64,000 nucleotides of DNA from Agarilytica sp045430285 (GCA_045430285.1 JAILXV010000002.1:698380-762379), one strand, 5' to 3'. Numbered from the stretch's first letter, positions 36,401-43,747 are shown. Program-made: numbers and translations. The notes: generated from the letters alone by a model not told the origin.

Positions 36401-39400
36401 TTTACTTTTATCCTATTCGCGGGCAACTTGATGCTCTTAGCAAATAACTTGGCAAAATACTGCTGCGCCTTTTCTTGCAATATTTCATTTTCCACAATGG
36501 GTACCACTGTTGAGGCTGACGGATCATTCTTTTCACTTTCCGCAAGCGCGGCTTCTAAATTATTCCCCTTCCCTTCAGTCATCTCGTCACTCACAGCACG
36601 ACTCTGAGCGTCAATAGCATTAACGGAGCGTTCTGCACCATTCATATAGGAACGAATTTCATCGACATCACCTGACATTACCGTTAGGTGGGATATCTGA
36701 TCACTACACGCTATAGCGGACTCAAAGACAGACAAGGCTGTCTTTGTCGCTATAGGCTGAATACCAAAAGATTTTCTCATTCGAGCTTGTGTAGCTGCAT
36801 CTACGCGCATTCCGCCCTCTTTCCAAAGCGGCCATGAAAGAGAAAGGGAGGCCCCAGGAGATTTTTTCGAGCGCTTCCGTAACGCCATATACTCATCAAC
36901 AAATCCGTTGGCCGCCGCATAATCTGCCTGGGCGGCATTGCCAAACACTCCTGAAGTTGATGAAAATGCGATAAAGAAATCCAGTGTTTGTTTTTCTGTG
37001 CAGCGATCCAACACTTCTAGCCCCTGGACTTTGGATCTAAACACATCAACCAATTCGGATTCAGTTTTTAGCTGAATAAACCCATCTCGAATAACACCAG
37101 CAGAATGTAATACCCCGTTAATATTTCCGTGAGTAGCGTTTACTCCCGCTACAAATTTTTTCACTGATTTTTTATCAGATACATCTAATGCATGATATTC
37201 ACAAGATGATGCGTTTGACTTCGCTAAGGACTGTAACGTAGAAAATACTTTCGCATTGTTTCCATCCAAATGAGAACGACCAAGCACTAAAATTTTTGCA
37301 CGACATATTTTCGCAAGAATATGCGTTATAAATGCGGCGCCAATACGACCCACACCACCGGTAACAACATACACACCACCATCACGAAACTGAACTTCAG
37401 ATTCTCTTCCTTGACCTGCTTTATCACTCAACACTTCTGAAAAAATACGGACCTCTCGACCACCAGAATGAATGCGAACATCAAAATCTTGGCCGACGCA
37501 CTCAGCGGTAATAGCATTTGCAATATCCTTTCCCCCCACGCTATCTATGCTCATGACCTGCGCTGACAACTTAGGGTTTTCTAGCTCAGCCGTTCGCAGC
37601 ATTTTCCCTAAACCACGAAAAACCTCTTTATTCGCGCCACCAGGCAATATCAACTGAAGTTTTATTAACCCTCGACGACTATCCGAAAGTATTGTCTGTA
37701 GATACACGAGCATTTCTCTTGCATAGCTTGCGTACTTATCACTCAGCGTACTTGATTCCCCATCAATATTTAACGACAAGAGCATCACGCCATTAAGTTC
37801 CGACTGTAGTGAAGCAATACGCGCGTCACTCACATCACACAACATGACATAGTGCGCAGCATATCTTTTAGCTAGATCGCCGTCAGACTTGTCAACCGCC
37901 CTTGGAACCCATAATTCTTCAAACAAATACCCCAGTGATACGCCACCATTACTACCCAAACTATTATTCACTTCTTTTCTAGCAACACCTCGGAAACTGC
38001 CGCATATCCAACCGTACTCATCTAACACCTGAATATTAGAACGATCAGATACCCGCACCTTTCCCCGACGCATTTGGACAAGAATAAAACCATGAGAGGG
38101 TATAGCTTTTACACAGTGGTAGTGGTCGAAAGCATAGGGCAAACTTAATACTTTTTTTGCATCCCCCACGGCTATGTCCAGCGCATAAATTGCTTGCAGA
38201 GCTGCATCCAAAATACTTGGATGCAATATAAACTGTGAAAATTCTCGACTTACCACGGCAGGCAACTCGAAACGAGCTAATACGAACTCATTATCTAAAT
38301 CCGCCAAGCCTAAGCTCAATTCTGAAATCGCTTGGTGCGAAGATCCATAACCCAAGCCCATAGAATTTAATGACTCATAGAAAGTGCCTACACCCATTTG
38401 AGCGGTTTTTAATGAATCAAAATCGTTAATATTGACCTGTGCGGGGTCGATATCTTGCTTGAGACTCGCTTTGCAGCGCATATGGACATTACGCTGATCT
38501 GAGTTAGCTTCGTCATCGCTATATATCTCAATATTTAGCAACTCTTCAGTTTTGGGGTTAACTACAACATGAAGTGCTTTGTCACCCTCTGAAACTGAAA
38601 AAGCCTGACTAAAAACTACATCTTGCAAATTAAACATGCAATCACTCGAAGCTAGCGATTGCTCAAGCGCTGACACCGCCATTTCTAAGTACGCAACACC
38701 AGGTAATACAGGCTTCCCATTTACTTGATGATCCCGGAGAAAAAATTCATCTCCTGAAAACACTGAGCTAAAGCGCTGCTCTAAAAGATTGGAAGTATTC
38801 CGCTGCAGTAACGGACTTAGCTGGCGACTGTACGAAACGCTGTAGCTTTCGCCGCCATCGTCTAACCAATGCTTTTCCTTTTTAAATGGGTATGCAGGAA
38901 GAGAAACCCTTTCAGGAATATCATCCCATAATTTACTCCAGTCAATACGGCTTCCGGAAACCCAAGACTGTAAGCGGCTTTTTATATTTGGCGACTTATC
39001 AGATACACCGCTTTCCACAAACGTATTTTCGAATGCATCGTCTTTCAAAGCGCATGTAAGTAAGTCTTCAAGCTCCTCTATAGACTCGACTACACAGCCC
39101 CAACGCACAGGCATATGCTCTCGTCCGACCTGTAACGTATACGCGAGAGATACAAAATGAACGGGGTGCTGTTTTATATATTCTGCAACAGCGGCTACTC
39201 TCTCACGAAGTTGCTCTGGTGTTTTCGCGGAAAAAATTATTGGCAAGGCTTTAATAGGTCGAGGGGAAACACTTTCTTTCGAAGGAAGCGATTCAACAAT
39301 AATGTGGGCATTAGCACCGCCGGAGCCAAAACTACTCACTCCCACACGAATTGATTTTCCGACTTCGCGACCGTCACCAGCTGGCCTTGCCTTCAATGCT

Positions 39401-42213
39401 AGCGGGCTGTCTACTACGAAAAATGGCGTTTTAGACAAATCTATTTTGTTATTTAACTTATTAAAATTAACCTGAGAGGGGACGCGTTGATGCTGAAAAC
39501 AAATCACTATTTTTAGCAACGCCGCTATACCGGCAGCGGCCTCCAAATGACCAAGGTTCGCCTTTAATGAACCAAGCCCGCAACTGTTAGGACTAAGAGC
39601 CGTGCTATTGCCTTCAGAAAAAGCTCGTGTTAACCCTTCGACCTCAATTGGGTCTCCCAAGGAGGTCCCCGTTCCATGAGCTTCTACATAAGAAATACTG
39701 CTTGCGGATATTGAGGCATCTATCTGAGCCGCACGAATTAGCTCGGCTTGCCGCCCAGGATGAGGCACCGTTAATCCGCCCGCCTTACCGCCATGATTAA
39801 CCGCACCTCCTTTTAGTACGCCGTAGATTTTATCCTTATCTTTTATTGCATTCTTAAGCGGCTTCAACATCATGGTTACCGCACCTTCACTGCGCACATA
39901 ACCATTTGCGGTATCATCAAACGTTTTGCATTGCGCATCACGCGACAGCATGCCCGCCTTATAATATGCAATGCTGTTCATGGGATGGCACATCATATGA
40001 ACACCGCCCACGAGGGCCTGTTCACACACCCCCGCTCTTAGCTCATCGATAGCGCGCTTAATTGCAACCAAGGAGCTTGAGCAAGCCGTATCGATCTGAA
40101 CACTTGGGCCAACAAAATCGTAGAAGTATGAAATGCGGTTTGGCAATATAGCCATGGATGTCGCAAGGCCGGTATAAGCATCAACGTCATTCAAACGCTC
40201 GTTCAGCAAGAGCTGATAATCCGACCCACTCGCACCAATGTAGACGCCTGTGCGACTTCCCACCAAATCTGATGCGGCGTACCCAGCATCCTCGATACAC
40301 TGCCAACTTAACTGCAGCATGATTCGCTGCTGCGGATCCATAAGCTCAGACTCTCGTGGGGATATACGAAAAAACTCTGCATCAAATTCGTCGATACCAG
40401 AGACAAACCCTCCTCGATCAATACCTTCGTGGTTGCTTGATGGCTCTATCCCGTCCGGCCACCGCCAACGGTTTTTAGGCAGCGCTGAAATAGCGGATTC
40501 TTCTGAAACCAGAAAATCCCAAAATTCTTCTTTTGTTTCTATGCCCCCTGGCAACTTACAAGAAACGCCCACGATCGCGACATCACCAAGCTGGCTTTCA
40601 TTTAACGCTTTTTTAGAGGACGAATTCGCATCCGCCTGACCAACTGATGCACTAGATAAAAGGCCTAACTGCTCTTCAATATACTTAACAATTTTTTCGC
40701 TGGTATTAAACTCAAAAAAGAATGTGGAGGAAAAAGGCAAAGAAAATAAACTTTCTAATGTTTCACCCAAGGTCAATAAGTCACCTGAATCTAACCCCAT
40801 TTCCATTAACGGACGATCCGACTCAAACTCCTTGCGAGCATCTGAGAATGGAAGACGCTCTAGCAATACACCTTCTACCAATGAAGATATAGAGCCACCC
40901 TCTTTTAAAATCGAGCCATACTGAGAAGGTTTTTTGGACGGGATATCCGTTTTTCTGCGAACTCGATTATTGAGGTCATAGGACACCAAAACGCCATAGC
41001 CATGGTTAATCGTATCCGCTTCGCGATACCCAGGTATTTCCTTAATAATCTTTGCGCCATGCAGCTCATGAAAATGCAGCACAGGATCTATTAGCGCCCC
41101 CTTTTCATCCCGCTTAGCGATAAATTCTTGATAACTCTTGTATCCGCGACCTTCATTACCATCAATGGCCACCGTCAGAAATTTTTCATAATCCTTACAA
41201 CGTGTTACACCGACAACCGTATTAATCTCTGATTGAAGTTCGCAATGCTGTAGCATCAACTCCAACAACTGATCCCCTAAACGACGGTGCTGCATATCTG
41301 GGCGCACATTAACCGCAAGAAGCTGCCCAACATTTCCATTTGCGTTATGCAGAGAATCGACTGTCGAAAATATTTCTTGCTCTATGTTTTTGGCATCAAG
41401 GATACGCTGGCTATATATGACAGCGAGGACACTCCCCTCCTCTTCTATGAGCAGCTGCCCTGCCGGATTCTTCTTGATACGATCACCCAGCACGTCACGA
41501 GCCATCGCCAACCCTTCAGGCCAGCACATCGTTTCTAATTCACACAGTACATCTAAATCCGAAAGCTCAGCGCATCGGAGCGCATAAGATCTTTTTTGTA
41601 AATAGGCAACGGATATGTAAGAACCTTGCCCTTCTGACGCCGAAACGCTCCACGAATCATCTAAAGGAAAAAATTTTCTGTTGCCACACACCTCAATGTA
41701 ATTATCATATCCACCAATATGACTAAAACTCTCACCGTCAAACTCCCGAACATGAATAACACCATGGGATTGCAGGGCCTCGCACCATGAAGTAAGAAAT
41801 TGACAGTCATTATCTTTTAAGTCTTTAGCTTGAGCGAACAACGCAATAGAATCAGAAAACGAAAACTCCAACTCATACCCAGCAGACAGTACAGAGGACA
41901 CCGATCCAGGATCGAAAGAGCCAACCGTTAAGCGAAACGTCCGAACCTCAATCGAAGACACGTCATGCCACCGAGTCTCGCCCTCTCGATCTATTTCTAT
42001 GAACGTCAGAGGGCTTTCTGAAAGTCGACTCCCACGAACTGTATACTTCGTAATGTAGTCACGCACCAGACCTAGTAGATCTTGACCAACTTCACCAAAA
42101 AACAAAAAATATTTTGGCTGATCAGCCAAGGGCTTGCGATCAAACACATCCGCAATCGATGACTCGACCGATTTTATTACGTCACCATTCATATCAAAAC
42201 CAGTAGCCGACAA
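21478..42213 (-). CDS. PKS1, trans-AT modular polyketide synthase, 6911 aa, with GNAT loading module, modules 1-3 and KS of module 4
   Basis: Initiates the polyketide. Order (approximate residues): AR-GNAT loading region 1-430; ACP0 Ser476; KS1 Cys711; DH1 His1162; KR1 (TGGVGRIG, 1618); ACP1 Ser1948; KS2 Cys2241 (DTMCSSS); DH2 His2729; KR2 3220; MT2 (EIGAGTGGTS, 3682); ACP2 Ser3973; KS3 Cys4252; DH3 His4745; KR3 5259; MT3 5710; tandem ACP3a Ser5999 and ACP3b Ser6110; KS4 Cys6415; a C-terminal docking helix (~6870-6911). All DH keep HxxxGxxxxP and DxxxQ; KS active sites are complete. GNAT loading regions in this family decarboxylate malonyl units to give an acetyl starter. KR2 and KR3 have the YAAGC/YSAGT variant after the catalytic Tyr, as often seen in methyltransferase-containing trans-AT modules. 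The longest frame begins with TTG at 42213, with an in-frame stop just upstream; ATG at 42192 is an alternative. Neither has a clear ribosome binding site. Confidence 0.97.
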   Translation of the reverse strand: MSATGFDMNGDVIKSVESSIADVFDRKPLADQPKYFLFFGEVGQDLLGLVRDYITKYTVRGSRLSESPLTFIEIDREGETRWHDVSSIEVRTFRLTVGSFDPGSVSSVLSAGYELEFSFSDSIALFAQAKDLKDNDCQFLTSWCEALQSHGVIHVREFDGESFSHIGGYDNYIEVCGNRKFFPLDDSWSVSASEGQGSYISVAYLQKRSYALRCAELSDLDVLCELETMCWPEGLAMARDVLGDRIKKNPAGQLLIEEEGSVLAVIYSQRILDAKNIEQEIFSTVDSLHNANGNVGQLLAVNVRPDMQHRRLGDQLLELMLQHCELQSEINTVVGVTRCKDYEKFLTVAIDGNEGRGYKSYQEFIAKRDEKGALIDPVLHFHELHGAKIIKEIPGYREADTINHGYGVLVSYDLNNRVRRKTDIPSKKPSQYGSILKEGGSISSLVEGVLLERLPFSDARKEFESDRPLMEMGLDSGDLLTLGETLESLFSLPFSSTFFFEFNTSEKIVKYIEEQLGLLSSASVGQADANSSSKKALNESQLGDVAIVGVSCKLPGGIETKEEFWDFLVSEESAISALPKNRWRWPDGIEPSSNHEGIDRGGFVSGIDEFDAEFFRISPRESELMDPQQRIMLQLSWQCIEDAGYAASDLVGSRTGVYIGASGSDYQLLLNERLNDVDAYTGLATSMAILPNRISYFYDFVGPSVQIDTACSSSLVAIKRAIDELRAGVCEQALVGGVHMMCHPMNSIAYYKAGMLSRDAQCKTFDDTANGYVRSEGAVTMMLKPLKNAIKDKDKIYGVLKGGAVNHGGKAGGLTVPHPGRQAELIRAAQIDASISASSISYVEAHGTGTSLGDPIEVEGLTRAFSEGNSTALSPNSCGLGSLKANLGHLEAAAGIAALLKIVICFQHQRVPSQVNFNKLNNKIDLSKTPFFVVDSPLALKARPAGDGREVGKSIRVGVSSFGSGGANAHIIVESLPSKESVSPRPIKALPIIFSAKTPEQLRERVAAVAEYIKQHPVHFVSLAYTLQVGREHMPVRWGCVVESIEELEDLLTCALKDDAFENTFVESGVSDKSPNIKSRLQSWVSGSRIDWSKLWDDIPERVSLPAYPFKKEKHWLDDGGESYSVSYSRQLSPLLQRNTSNLLEQRFSSVFSGDEFFLRDHQVNGKPVLPGVAYLEMAVSALEQSLASSDCMFNLQDVVFSQAFSVSEGDKALHVVVNPKTEELLNIEIYSDDEANSDQRNVHMRCKASLKQDIDPAQVNINDFDSLKTAQMGVGTFYESLNSMGLGYGSSHQAISELSLGLADLDNEFVLARFELPAVVSREFSQFILHPSILDAALQAIYALDIAVGDAKKVLSLPYAFDHYHCVKAIPSHGFILVQMRRGKVRVSDRSNIQVLDEYGWICGSFRGVARKEVNNSLGSNGGVSLGYLFEELWVPRAVDKSDGDLAKRYAAHYVMLCDVSDARIASLQSELNGVMLLSLNIDGESSTLSDKYASYAREMLVYLQTILSDSRRGLIKLQLILPGGANKEVFRGLGKMLRTAELENPKLSAQVMSIDSVGGKDIANAITAECVGQDFDVRIHSGGREVRIFSEVLSDKAGQGRESEVQFRDGGVYVVTGGVGRIGAAFITHILAKICRAKILVLGRSHLDGNNAKVFSTLQSLAKSNASSCEYHALDVSDKKSVKKFVAGVNATHGNINGVLHSAGVIRDGFIQLKTESELVDVFRSKVQGLEVLDRCTEKQTLDFFIAFSSTSGVFGNAAQADYAAANGFVDEYMALRKRSKKSPGASLSLSWPLWKEGGMRVDAATQARMRKSFGIQPIATKTALSVFESAIACSDQISHLTVMSGDVDEIRSYMNGAERSVNAIDAQSRAVSDEMTEGKGNNLEAALAESEKNDPSASTVVPIVENEILQEKAQQYFAKLFAKSIKLPANRIKVNEALENYGIDSIMVTQLTNILEENFGALSKTLFFEYKTIAELSHYFVDEHKEDLIEKLGLVSGLGPELKLGLKQGELLHPSGLDRNSNNDRKNTNIGASNGRFLSGSDREASNTRKQTERRSHSGPQDIAIIGLAGRYPEAESVEEFWENLLNGRDCVTEVPKDRWDMSVYFDPEKGKPGKSHSKWGGFVKGVDKFDPLFFNISPHEAEKIDPQERLFLECVYHTLEDAGYTRESLAKKFPFKVGSLNSGANIGVFVGVMYEEYQLYAAQSKDYGLLGNISSIANRASYFCDFHGPSMAVDTMCSSSLTAIHLACESIVRGECDAAVAGGVNLTVHPNKYLALSQGLFVSSNGRCMSFGEGGDGYVPGEGVGAVLLKSLDQAVDDGDQVYGVIKGTSINHGGKNNGYTVPNPNVQAAAIAKSLARADINPRTVSYIEAHGTGTALGDPIEISGLAKAFSLHTEEKEFCAIGSAKSNIGHCESAAGIAGLTKVLLQMKHRTLVPSLHCDPINEKIQFESTPFVVQKTISDWEKPLVEVDGADPMVYPRIAGLSSFGAGGSNAHMLVQEYDRADDGVTSQQSVVPVIIVLSAKTNERLKLKAQGLKEFSEKHSRTLDLVSLGYTLQVGRDAMASRLAFEVISIQELTEKLTAYIDGESDEEIFTGDVNSHSEVVYIFESDEDFSRATQAWMEKQKFSKLIELWVKGLRVEWASLYSLGLYGENRPQRISLPGYPFVKQRCWVPEGNMERPLFSGSLTVLGSNYLHPLLQSNTSSVFAQRFSSVFDGKESFLVDHKVAGNSVLPGAAFMEMARIASAESLELSGEDAWGITLKDIYFEQPAIVQSNRIALDVRLDTIDDSGLQFSILEEQGEACFAQGEAYLEEYLAEDTNISIEDYESLCSTCLEREALYSKFANIGLDYGPSHKTLKHVKVGEFNGGERIALGFLEIPAALANDVMVNGAHPSLLDGALQVCLCFFDLDNNPIPLLPFSIERVQFLRPVSTDSIVLVSTSDRADAPTQSFDVKILDAAGRLSVSVQGFSLRQSIGNAISNTDLFVGELTLSPIWERLAPELVPAWPNKSESCLVLGGNDSQISALAKILPNLSCMAIGSGLSEEEIYDQLKSRFSGDLGLDHVFFCVPGSDLNHNDIRVVEAQRFGIVTAFRLMKALLSLGYDAKPLGFTVLTRDTLSISQDSNTCPVHSALFGFLGAVNKEYLHWRVRVVDCHGVELPDIDTLLQLPPGLNAKELIYSQGQFYHQRLLPCSLSDNTTETGGVVYRDGGCYVLVGGAGGLGEVFSEYLIKEQGAQVVWLGRREMDNEIEAKCQRLSEFGLAPHYISVDATNITEMKSAAADIRTRFGVIHGVVHSALVLNDKGLASMDEEVFSSSLDAKIDVSVNLVNAFDDSELDFMLFFSSLQSLYRPAGQSNYAAGCAFVDAYAVSLDYIKPYAVKTINWGFWGSIGIVASEDYRLRMKEVGLGSVEPSEGLPVIERVLSSTVSQVAYLKTTKTDIAKDLSVDRHKSVRDFGDQNSAPLVVPDARDFPVDARILEEQVKTLDALLAKVLYCQLDQLGVFSSLDSIASLKDTALKRALEYWVAESGFVDSYSDWLVEAISSLIQHGLLASGLDCVDDDENLLVSDGAPNSEMAWADWESFCADILSARSASVTATLQSQVGLVDATLKSLPDILLGRTPATNVIFPDASVALVEGVYKNNHLSDYFNDVLADNLIVGIDELLYQEPQRKIKILEIGAGTGGTSALLFKRLEAYKSTIAEYAYTDISKAFLMHAEEHYRESAPYLKTKLFDVTKPLINQDVLVGDYDFVIATNVLHATPDIGITLRNSKALLADNGVLLINELSHNSVFLNLTFGLLSGWWLSQDASVRIEGSPLLTPDGWARSLHLEGYEDVAFPAERSHPLGQQIVIAKSNGVAVIETDSEIGDVGNAGTITKIRTSKDVKKPGVSGQNKDVTGSVSSSDEQYVIADEKISERTSAPAAAVVDSTADTKSRFESFLKKLVADTLKMSPAQLDVNESFESYGVDSILVVRLTSALRESIGEISATLLFEVTNLGELVDYFIDDRFERVIELVGQGSVENNSSKNTRENLGRSDSAPVAEPPDSSASVGQRRNSIRSTRFGNRKKSGARSHHDERSVSPQKSGTEAPLEDVAIVGISGRFPQAETLTQFWDNLCAGKNCIEEIPSSRWDWRDEYTDKKGEIDKIYTKWGGFLKDVDAFDPLFFNISPREATAMDPQERLFLQCAYESIEDSGYTATDLSPNKRVGVFVGVMNNTYQQQPTHWSIANRVSYFLDFNGPSLAVDTACSSSLTAIILASEKIRDGSCDACIAGGVNLIVDSEHYRGLSNMTMLSERDECASFGASADGFVDGEGVGAVLLKPLSQALKEGAHIYGIIKGGAINHGGKTNGYTVPNPKSQAAAISDALSSAGVLPRQISYIEAHGTGTTLGDPIEVSGLSLAFSKQTEEKQFCALGSVKSNIGHSESAAGIAALTKVLLQMKHKKIVPSLHSHNLNPNIEFSKTPFRVQQSLEDWEKPSFSVNDKRVSQGPRIAGISSFGAGGANAHLIVQEYSVPEDKKADNSDRPSIIIISAKSEAQVAESMAALLAGLDDFEGELEDLAYTLQVGRAAFEVRAGVIANSKTELKRKLSEHLNSTESASEVVSADIRDHKESLSVLASDDDFNTTLKSWLEREKYEKILDVWTKGVSVDWSSLHADTHPKRISLPLYPFEKNRYWKTADALPRGALKSDSVESIPADKGFNGLHAFSTALHPLVHINTSTLSQQKFTTRFSGKEFFLADHIIQGRKTLPSAVIVEIARVASSYALFGNSGEQTLVDLSDIVFIQPLCSTDLGAEIEIHITPVSENDIVFELCTFNGAEERVHAKGTGSVRTEEVQHRRIDLDQLRESCEEKVSVRDLYELFDSFGINFGERHRPITSLRHSNNREQKNVAIAELTLSESLQGDSDQFVLHPSLLDGAFQSSIAILIAGNESGNIQRPQPFQLGKLEVFSTLPKNSVVVVVSDGQAERSTDLNVDIFVCDNEGSVCAEVLGFRSRLSAMSPGEKSDDLPARSSRAGIESEPRLVQIDNVGDLLLSSQWEAVEPDFLTTATQSSAVLVLGGDAVQRSALSEYFPNVIQLESLKRFDKETLGVDVIEDALKNASRFDHIVVIAPKPSHDEWRSEHICEAQQLGVFNLYRLVKALLALKYERSELRLTVITQQARSLSREDIGYAEHSSMHGFAGAIIKEIPQWKLQLIDLPLVGDWPTSQIFSLPDNPHGRPMLYRLGAWYQQVLRHIELSDEVRPAFRKNGVYVILGGAGGAGSAFSQYLVSEYCAQVIWLGRRKENDKIREKCDALEKLGVRPFYISVDATDKAELEKASQSIADKYGAVNGIVHSALVMSGASLQDMDEKRFSGGLGAKLEASVCVNDVFGHDDLDFNLFFSSIQAFDIEPKQSNYSAGTSFTDGFVESLNSRVSYPVKVVNWGYIAGTEFVSMLSFQQWMEKEGFGAVDILDSMPVIEKILVSPVTQCVIHKTTKSSAAKNLPIAVDAMMKVHKNKAEFGLAYLPVKSSLLLPLSPERYEEQVGQFDEVLAELLTLVLSEMGILSTTTAIPGSSKSVVDIDRWKKNVNLPSYLSQWLDKSLQTISQYGFLSQEEGAWVLDASDLDRQEIIEKWVSCKNLLEKSAAFKAQASLIDAVFPQIEDVLRGNKTAPQVLFPSSSLDLVEGIYKNNKVSDYFNEVVAESLIVAMESRLQESPEKQFKILEVGAGTGGTSQLLFDRLSSFKENITEYCYTDVSSTFLKHANDTFLEDAPYLRTQILDIESDIDSSLIGEYDFVIASNVLHATSDIIKTLRHVKLILKDGGILLLNELVENSLFLHLSFGLLEGWWLSKDLPRRIPGSPLLDASQWQQAFAQCGFTAALQPAQDASSLRHQIFVTQSDGLCLSSVIEGRDCPAAELLTNERENDALAKRDDIPTPLMIDIVDAVDVPSPEVNVRGAELFSGTKEHQHLSEKDGASESDIEGVVIQHLREGLMLDDHVIDKNRSFADYGVDSVTGIRLVEEINVSLGTNLSPTSIFDYSSVSKLVSHIKTMMPQDEPALSVSSLEPPVDVVALPTAEKEPIQSSRIQTQDTRDVVLAIIAESLDIEPEKIRSEDSFADYGVDSVTGIRIVELLNEALNITLSPTSLFDYSSVNKLVEHINNDHASSEDFDSQAPSIATSAIAPKPIESNKRNIASNNKKRGLPKVQGRKISRAPKSYMTEHEVTVARTETPTAAGRVGSDFEKSTKFVPSEISGQQASTRTEPAKDPIAIIGMSGRFATANNVNTFWEHLVKGDDLTESVSRWDLSQVEGSDAPTFCDRGGFLSDIDCFDSLFFNISGIEAAYIDPQQRLFLEESWKALEDAGYAGESIQGRRCGVFAGCNGSDYGDLFIGDKSPAQALWGNAASLLSARIAYYLDFKGPAITIDTACSSSLSAIHMACQSIRAGETELALAGGVFVQSTAKFYEMANRASMLSADGKCHTFDEQANGFVPGEGVGVLMLKKLSDAQRDGDHIYGVVLGSGTNQDGTTNGITAPSAVSQERLISDIYEKYDISPQTIQSVEAHGTGTKLGDPIEFEALTRAFNAVTSKRGEQLSVRGCALGAVKTNIGHTTAASGVAGVIKLLMSFKNNEIAPSINFKKSNRHIHLEDSPFYIPASRQEWPASESRGRRAAISSFGLSGTNVHAVLEESPVPLFDDKLDPQPIQGEQHGFIIVLSAISKKRLDKQVRKLIHFCREQSPDCMSVSYTLATGRKHFPYRFSCIARDIQELIALLNGWLQGESSKVLFSSEESLSDALHISEKEFSNAMERCEAGAASANYGEDLAMVARGFCQGFTPKFLPLYQALRCQKISLPGSVFEKKRHWVSPGETTIASSGKAISQREMTQREMAQGVTPVLEKEDEEYEQLFERLMNDDISIDDALDVIS
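21586..21620 (-). repeat. 15-nt tandem repeat in the PKS1 C-terminal linker
   Basis: The unit ttgagccatttccct occurs twice with one difference, followed by a partial third copy (ttgag). In the protein it gives SQREM-TQREM in the linker between KS4 and the C-terminal docking helix. It keeps frame and lies in a low-complexity linker, so it probably only alters linker length. Confidence 0.7.
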
Positions 42214-42300
42214 ATCATTTTTTTATGCATTAGCGCTAACAACATCAAAACCTATAAAAGCAGATTTAAGATAACAATATTTATTTAACAAAAACGTACC

Positions 42301-42337
42301 CTCTTCCACGTCACTGTGAAAAACAGCGCAGGAAGAG
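42301..42337. other. Two-part hairpin in the gap between the enoyl reductase gene and PKS1
   Basis: CTCTTCC pairs with GGAAGAG (7 bp). Inside lies a second stem, CTGT/ACAG with a GAAAA loop, separated by an internal loop. It sits in the 139-nt space between the enoyl reductase stop and the PKS1 start. On the transcribed strand a run of five T follows only after six further bases, so it is a poor intrinsic terminator. It could slow transcription or stabilise RNA ends; function unknown. The rest of this gap is AT-rich without other visible signals. Confidence 0.35.
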
Positions 42338-42352
42338 ATCAAGGCCATGTCA

Positions 42353-43747
42353 CTAAACTTTATCGATAAACTTTGAAAAATATTTTACGCGATCACTAAC
42401 AACTAGCGCCGCCGCGCCCATTAACGATTCCGCTATCTCGGCTACTTTTCGAGACCGCCAACTTTCTAACGCCGTCCCCTTAACCCATTGATTAAATGTA
42501 CCGAGAGCAGGCCCGCAGTGAATCTGATAGTCAACAACCTTGGAAGGATCACCCTGCATAGATAAACGCGTACTATGGACAAAGTACCATTTAAATATTA
42601 AGGCCATTTTTTGTTTAGGGTTTTTTTCAATAACTGAAATTTTGGAAGGCGCTTTCGTCGCGTAGAATGCACGAGTTTCTTGCCATACATCGTCAAAGGA
42701 TCGATGGAAGTATTTATCTTGAATTGTTTGACGCGTGCGCTCATCTATTTCGTCTAAGCTGCTGTATCGTTGGTAAAGCTCATACAACTTATTCGCACGC
42801 GCAGGAAAAAAGGTCCCTTTTTTTAGCACCTGCACCTTCGCGCCCAGTTCAAACATATCTCCTGCGGGAGCATAAGCAGTATCTTCCACACGCATATCTT
42901 GCAAAAGATCTTTCACAGCATCACTAATACCGGCTTCAACCGTACACTGATTTACGGAACCTGTGACCACAAAATCTGCGCCCTGCATAAATGCTGATGC
43001 AATCGCTCTCGGTGACCCCAAGCCCCCAGCAGCACCTACGCGAATTTTCTGTTCATATTGATATTCACTTGAAATTTCATCCCTCAGTACAGACATCGCA
43101 GGCATAAGCACATGGGCAACCCCCTGATCCGTATGACCACCGGAATCTGACTCGACACAAATATCAGTGGCAACGGGCACCAGGCCACTTAGCTCAGCCT
43201 CAGCCTGTGTAATTTCATTATTTGACAATAATTTTTCAACAACCGAAGAAGGCGCCGGCCTCATAAAAGCTTCCGCTACTTTTGGGTGGGAAACTTTTGC
43301 GATAATACGATTGGGTACGACGATACGACCATCATCTTGACGGGAAATACCTGTTAAACGGTATTTAACGAGGCTTTTTGTAACCTGCATAAAAGCAGAG
43401 GCTTCAACGACCCTAACCTCCTCTCGTAGATACAGGTCAACGATCGCCGATTCATAGGAAGGGTCGTCCAGAGACGACAATAGATTAGCACCGTAGGCCT
43501 CACCACTATTCAATGCGCATTTGATTTGCTTAATAGCTACTTCGACATCTTCAACCTTAAGACCACCAGTACCCAAAAAACCGAGCAACCCAGCGCGCCC
43601 CATCGCCACAACCAAATCAACAGACGCAATACCTTTATACATCGCCCCTGCGTAGTACGCGTATTTTAGGCCATACTCTCGCCTAAAAGACTCATCGCCC
43701 AGAAAATCCGCGGACACAGAAGCCACTGCCCGAACCTCTTCAGACAT
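42353..43747 (-). CDS. PfaD-type trans-acting enoyl reductase, 464 aa
   Basis: An FMN-dependent TIM-barrel enoyl reductase of the PfaD family, which in trans-AT pathways reduces alpha,beta double bonds on ACP-bound intermediates. Seen motifs: GLLGFLGTGG near the N-terminus, ESDSGGHTDQG, the flavin phosphate site GAAGGLGSPRA, and DFVVTGSVNQCTVEAG, all typical of PfaD. In many clusters this protein is fused to an acyltransferase; here it stands alone, 142 nt after the AT gene on the same strand. I chose the ATG at 43747 (MSEEVRAV) because AAGGGGGG lies a few bases upstream. The longer frame to 43795 adds 16 residues that run through a hairpin and have no family support. No PKS module here has its own ER, so this is the only enoyl reduction activity visible. 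Which modules it serves cannot be read from the sequence. Confidence 0.92.
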   Translation of the reverse strand: MSEEVRAVASVSADFLGDESFRREYGLKYAYYAGAMYKGIASVDLVVAMGRAGLLGFLGTGGLKVEDVEVAIKQIKCALNSGEAYGANLLSSLDDPSYESAIVDLYLREEVRVVEASAFMQVTKSLVKYRLTGISRQDDGRIVVPNRIIAKVSHPKVAEAFMRPAPSSVVEKLLSNNEITQAEAELSGLVPVATDICVESDSGGHTDQGVAHVLMPAMSVLRDEISSEYQYEQKIRVGAAGGLGSPRAIASAFMQGADFVVTGSVNQCTVEAGISDAVKDLLQDMRVEDTAYAPAGDMFELGAKVQVLKKGTFFPARANKLYELYQRYSSLDEIDERTRQTIQDKYFHRSFDDVWQETRAFYATKAPSKISVIEKNPKQKMALIFKWYFVHSTRLSMQGDPSKVVDYQIHCGPALGTFNQWVKGTALESWRSRKVAEIAESLMGAAALVVSDRVKYFSKFIDKV

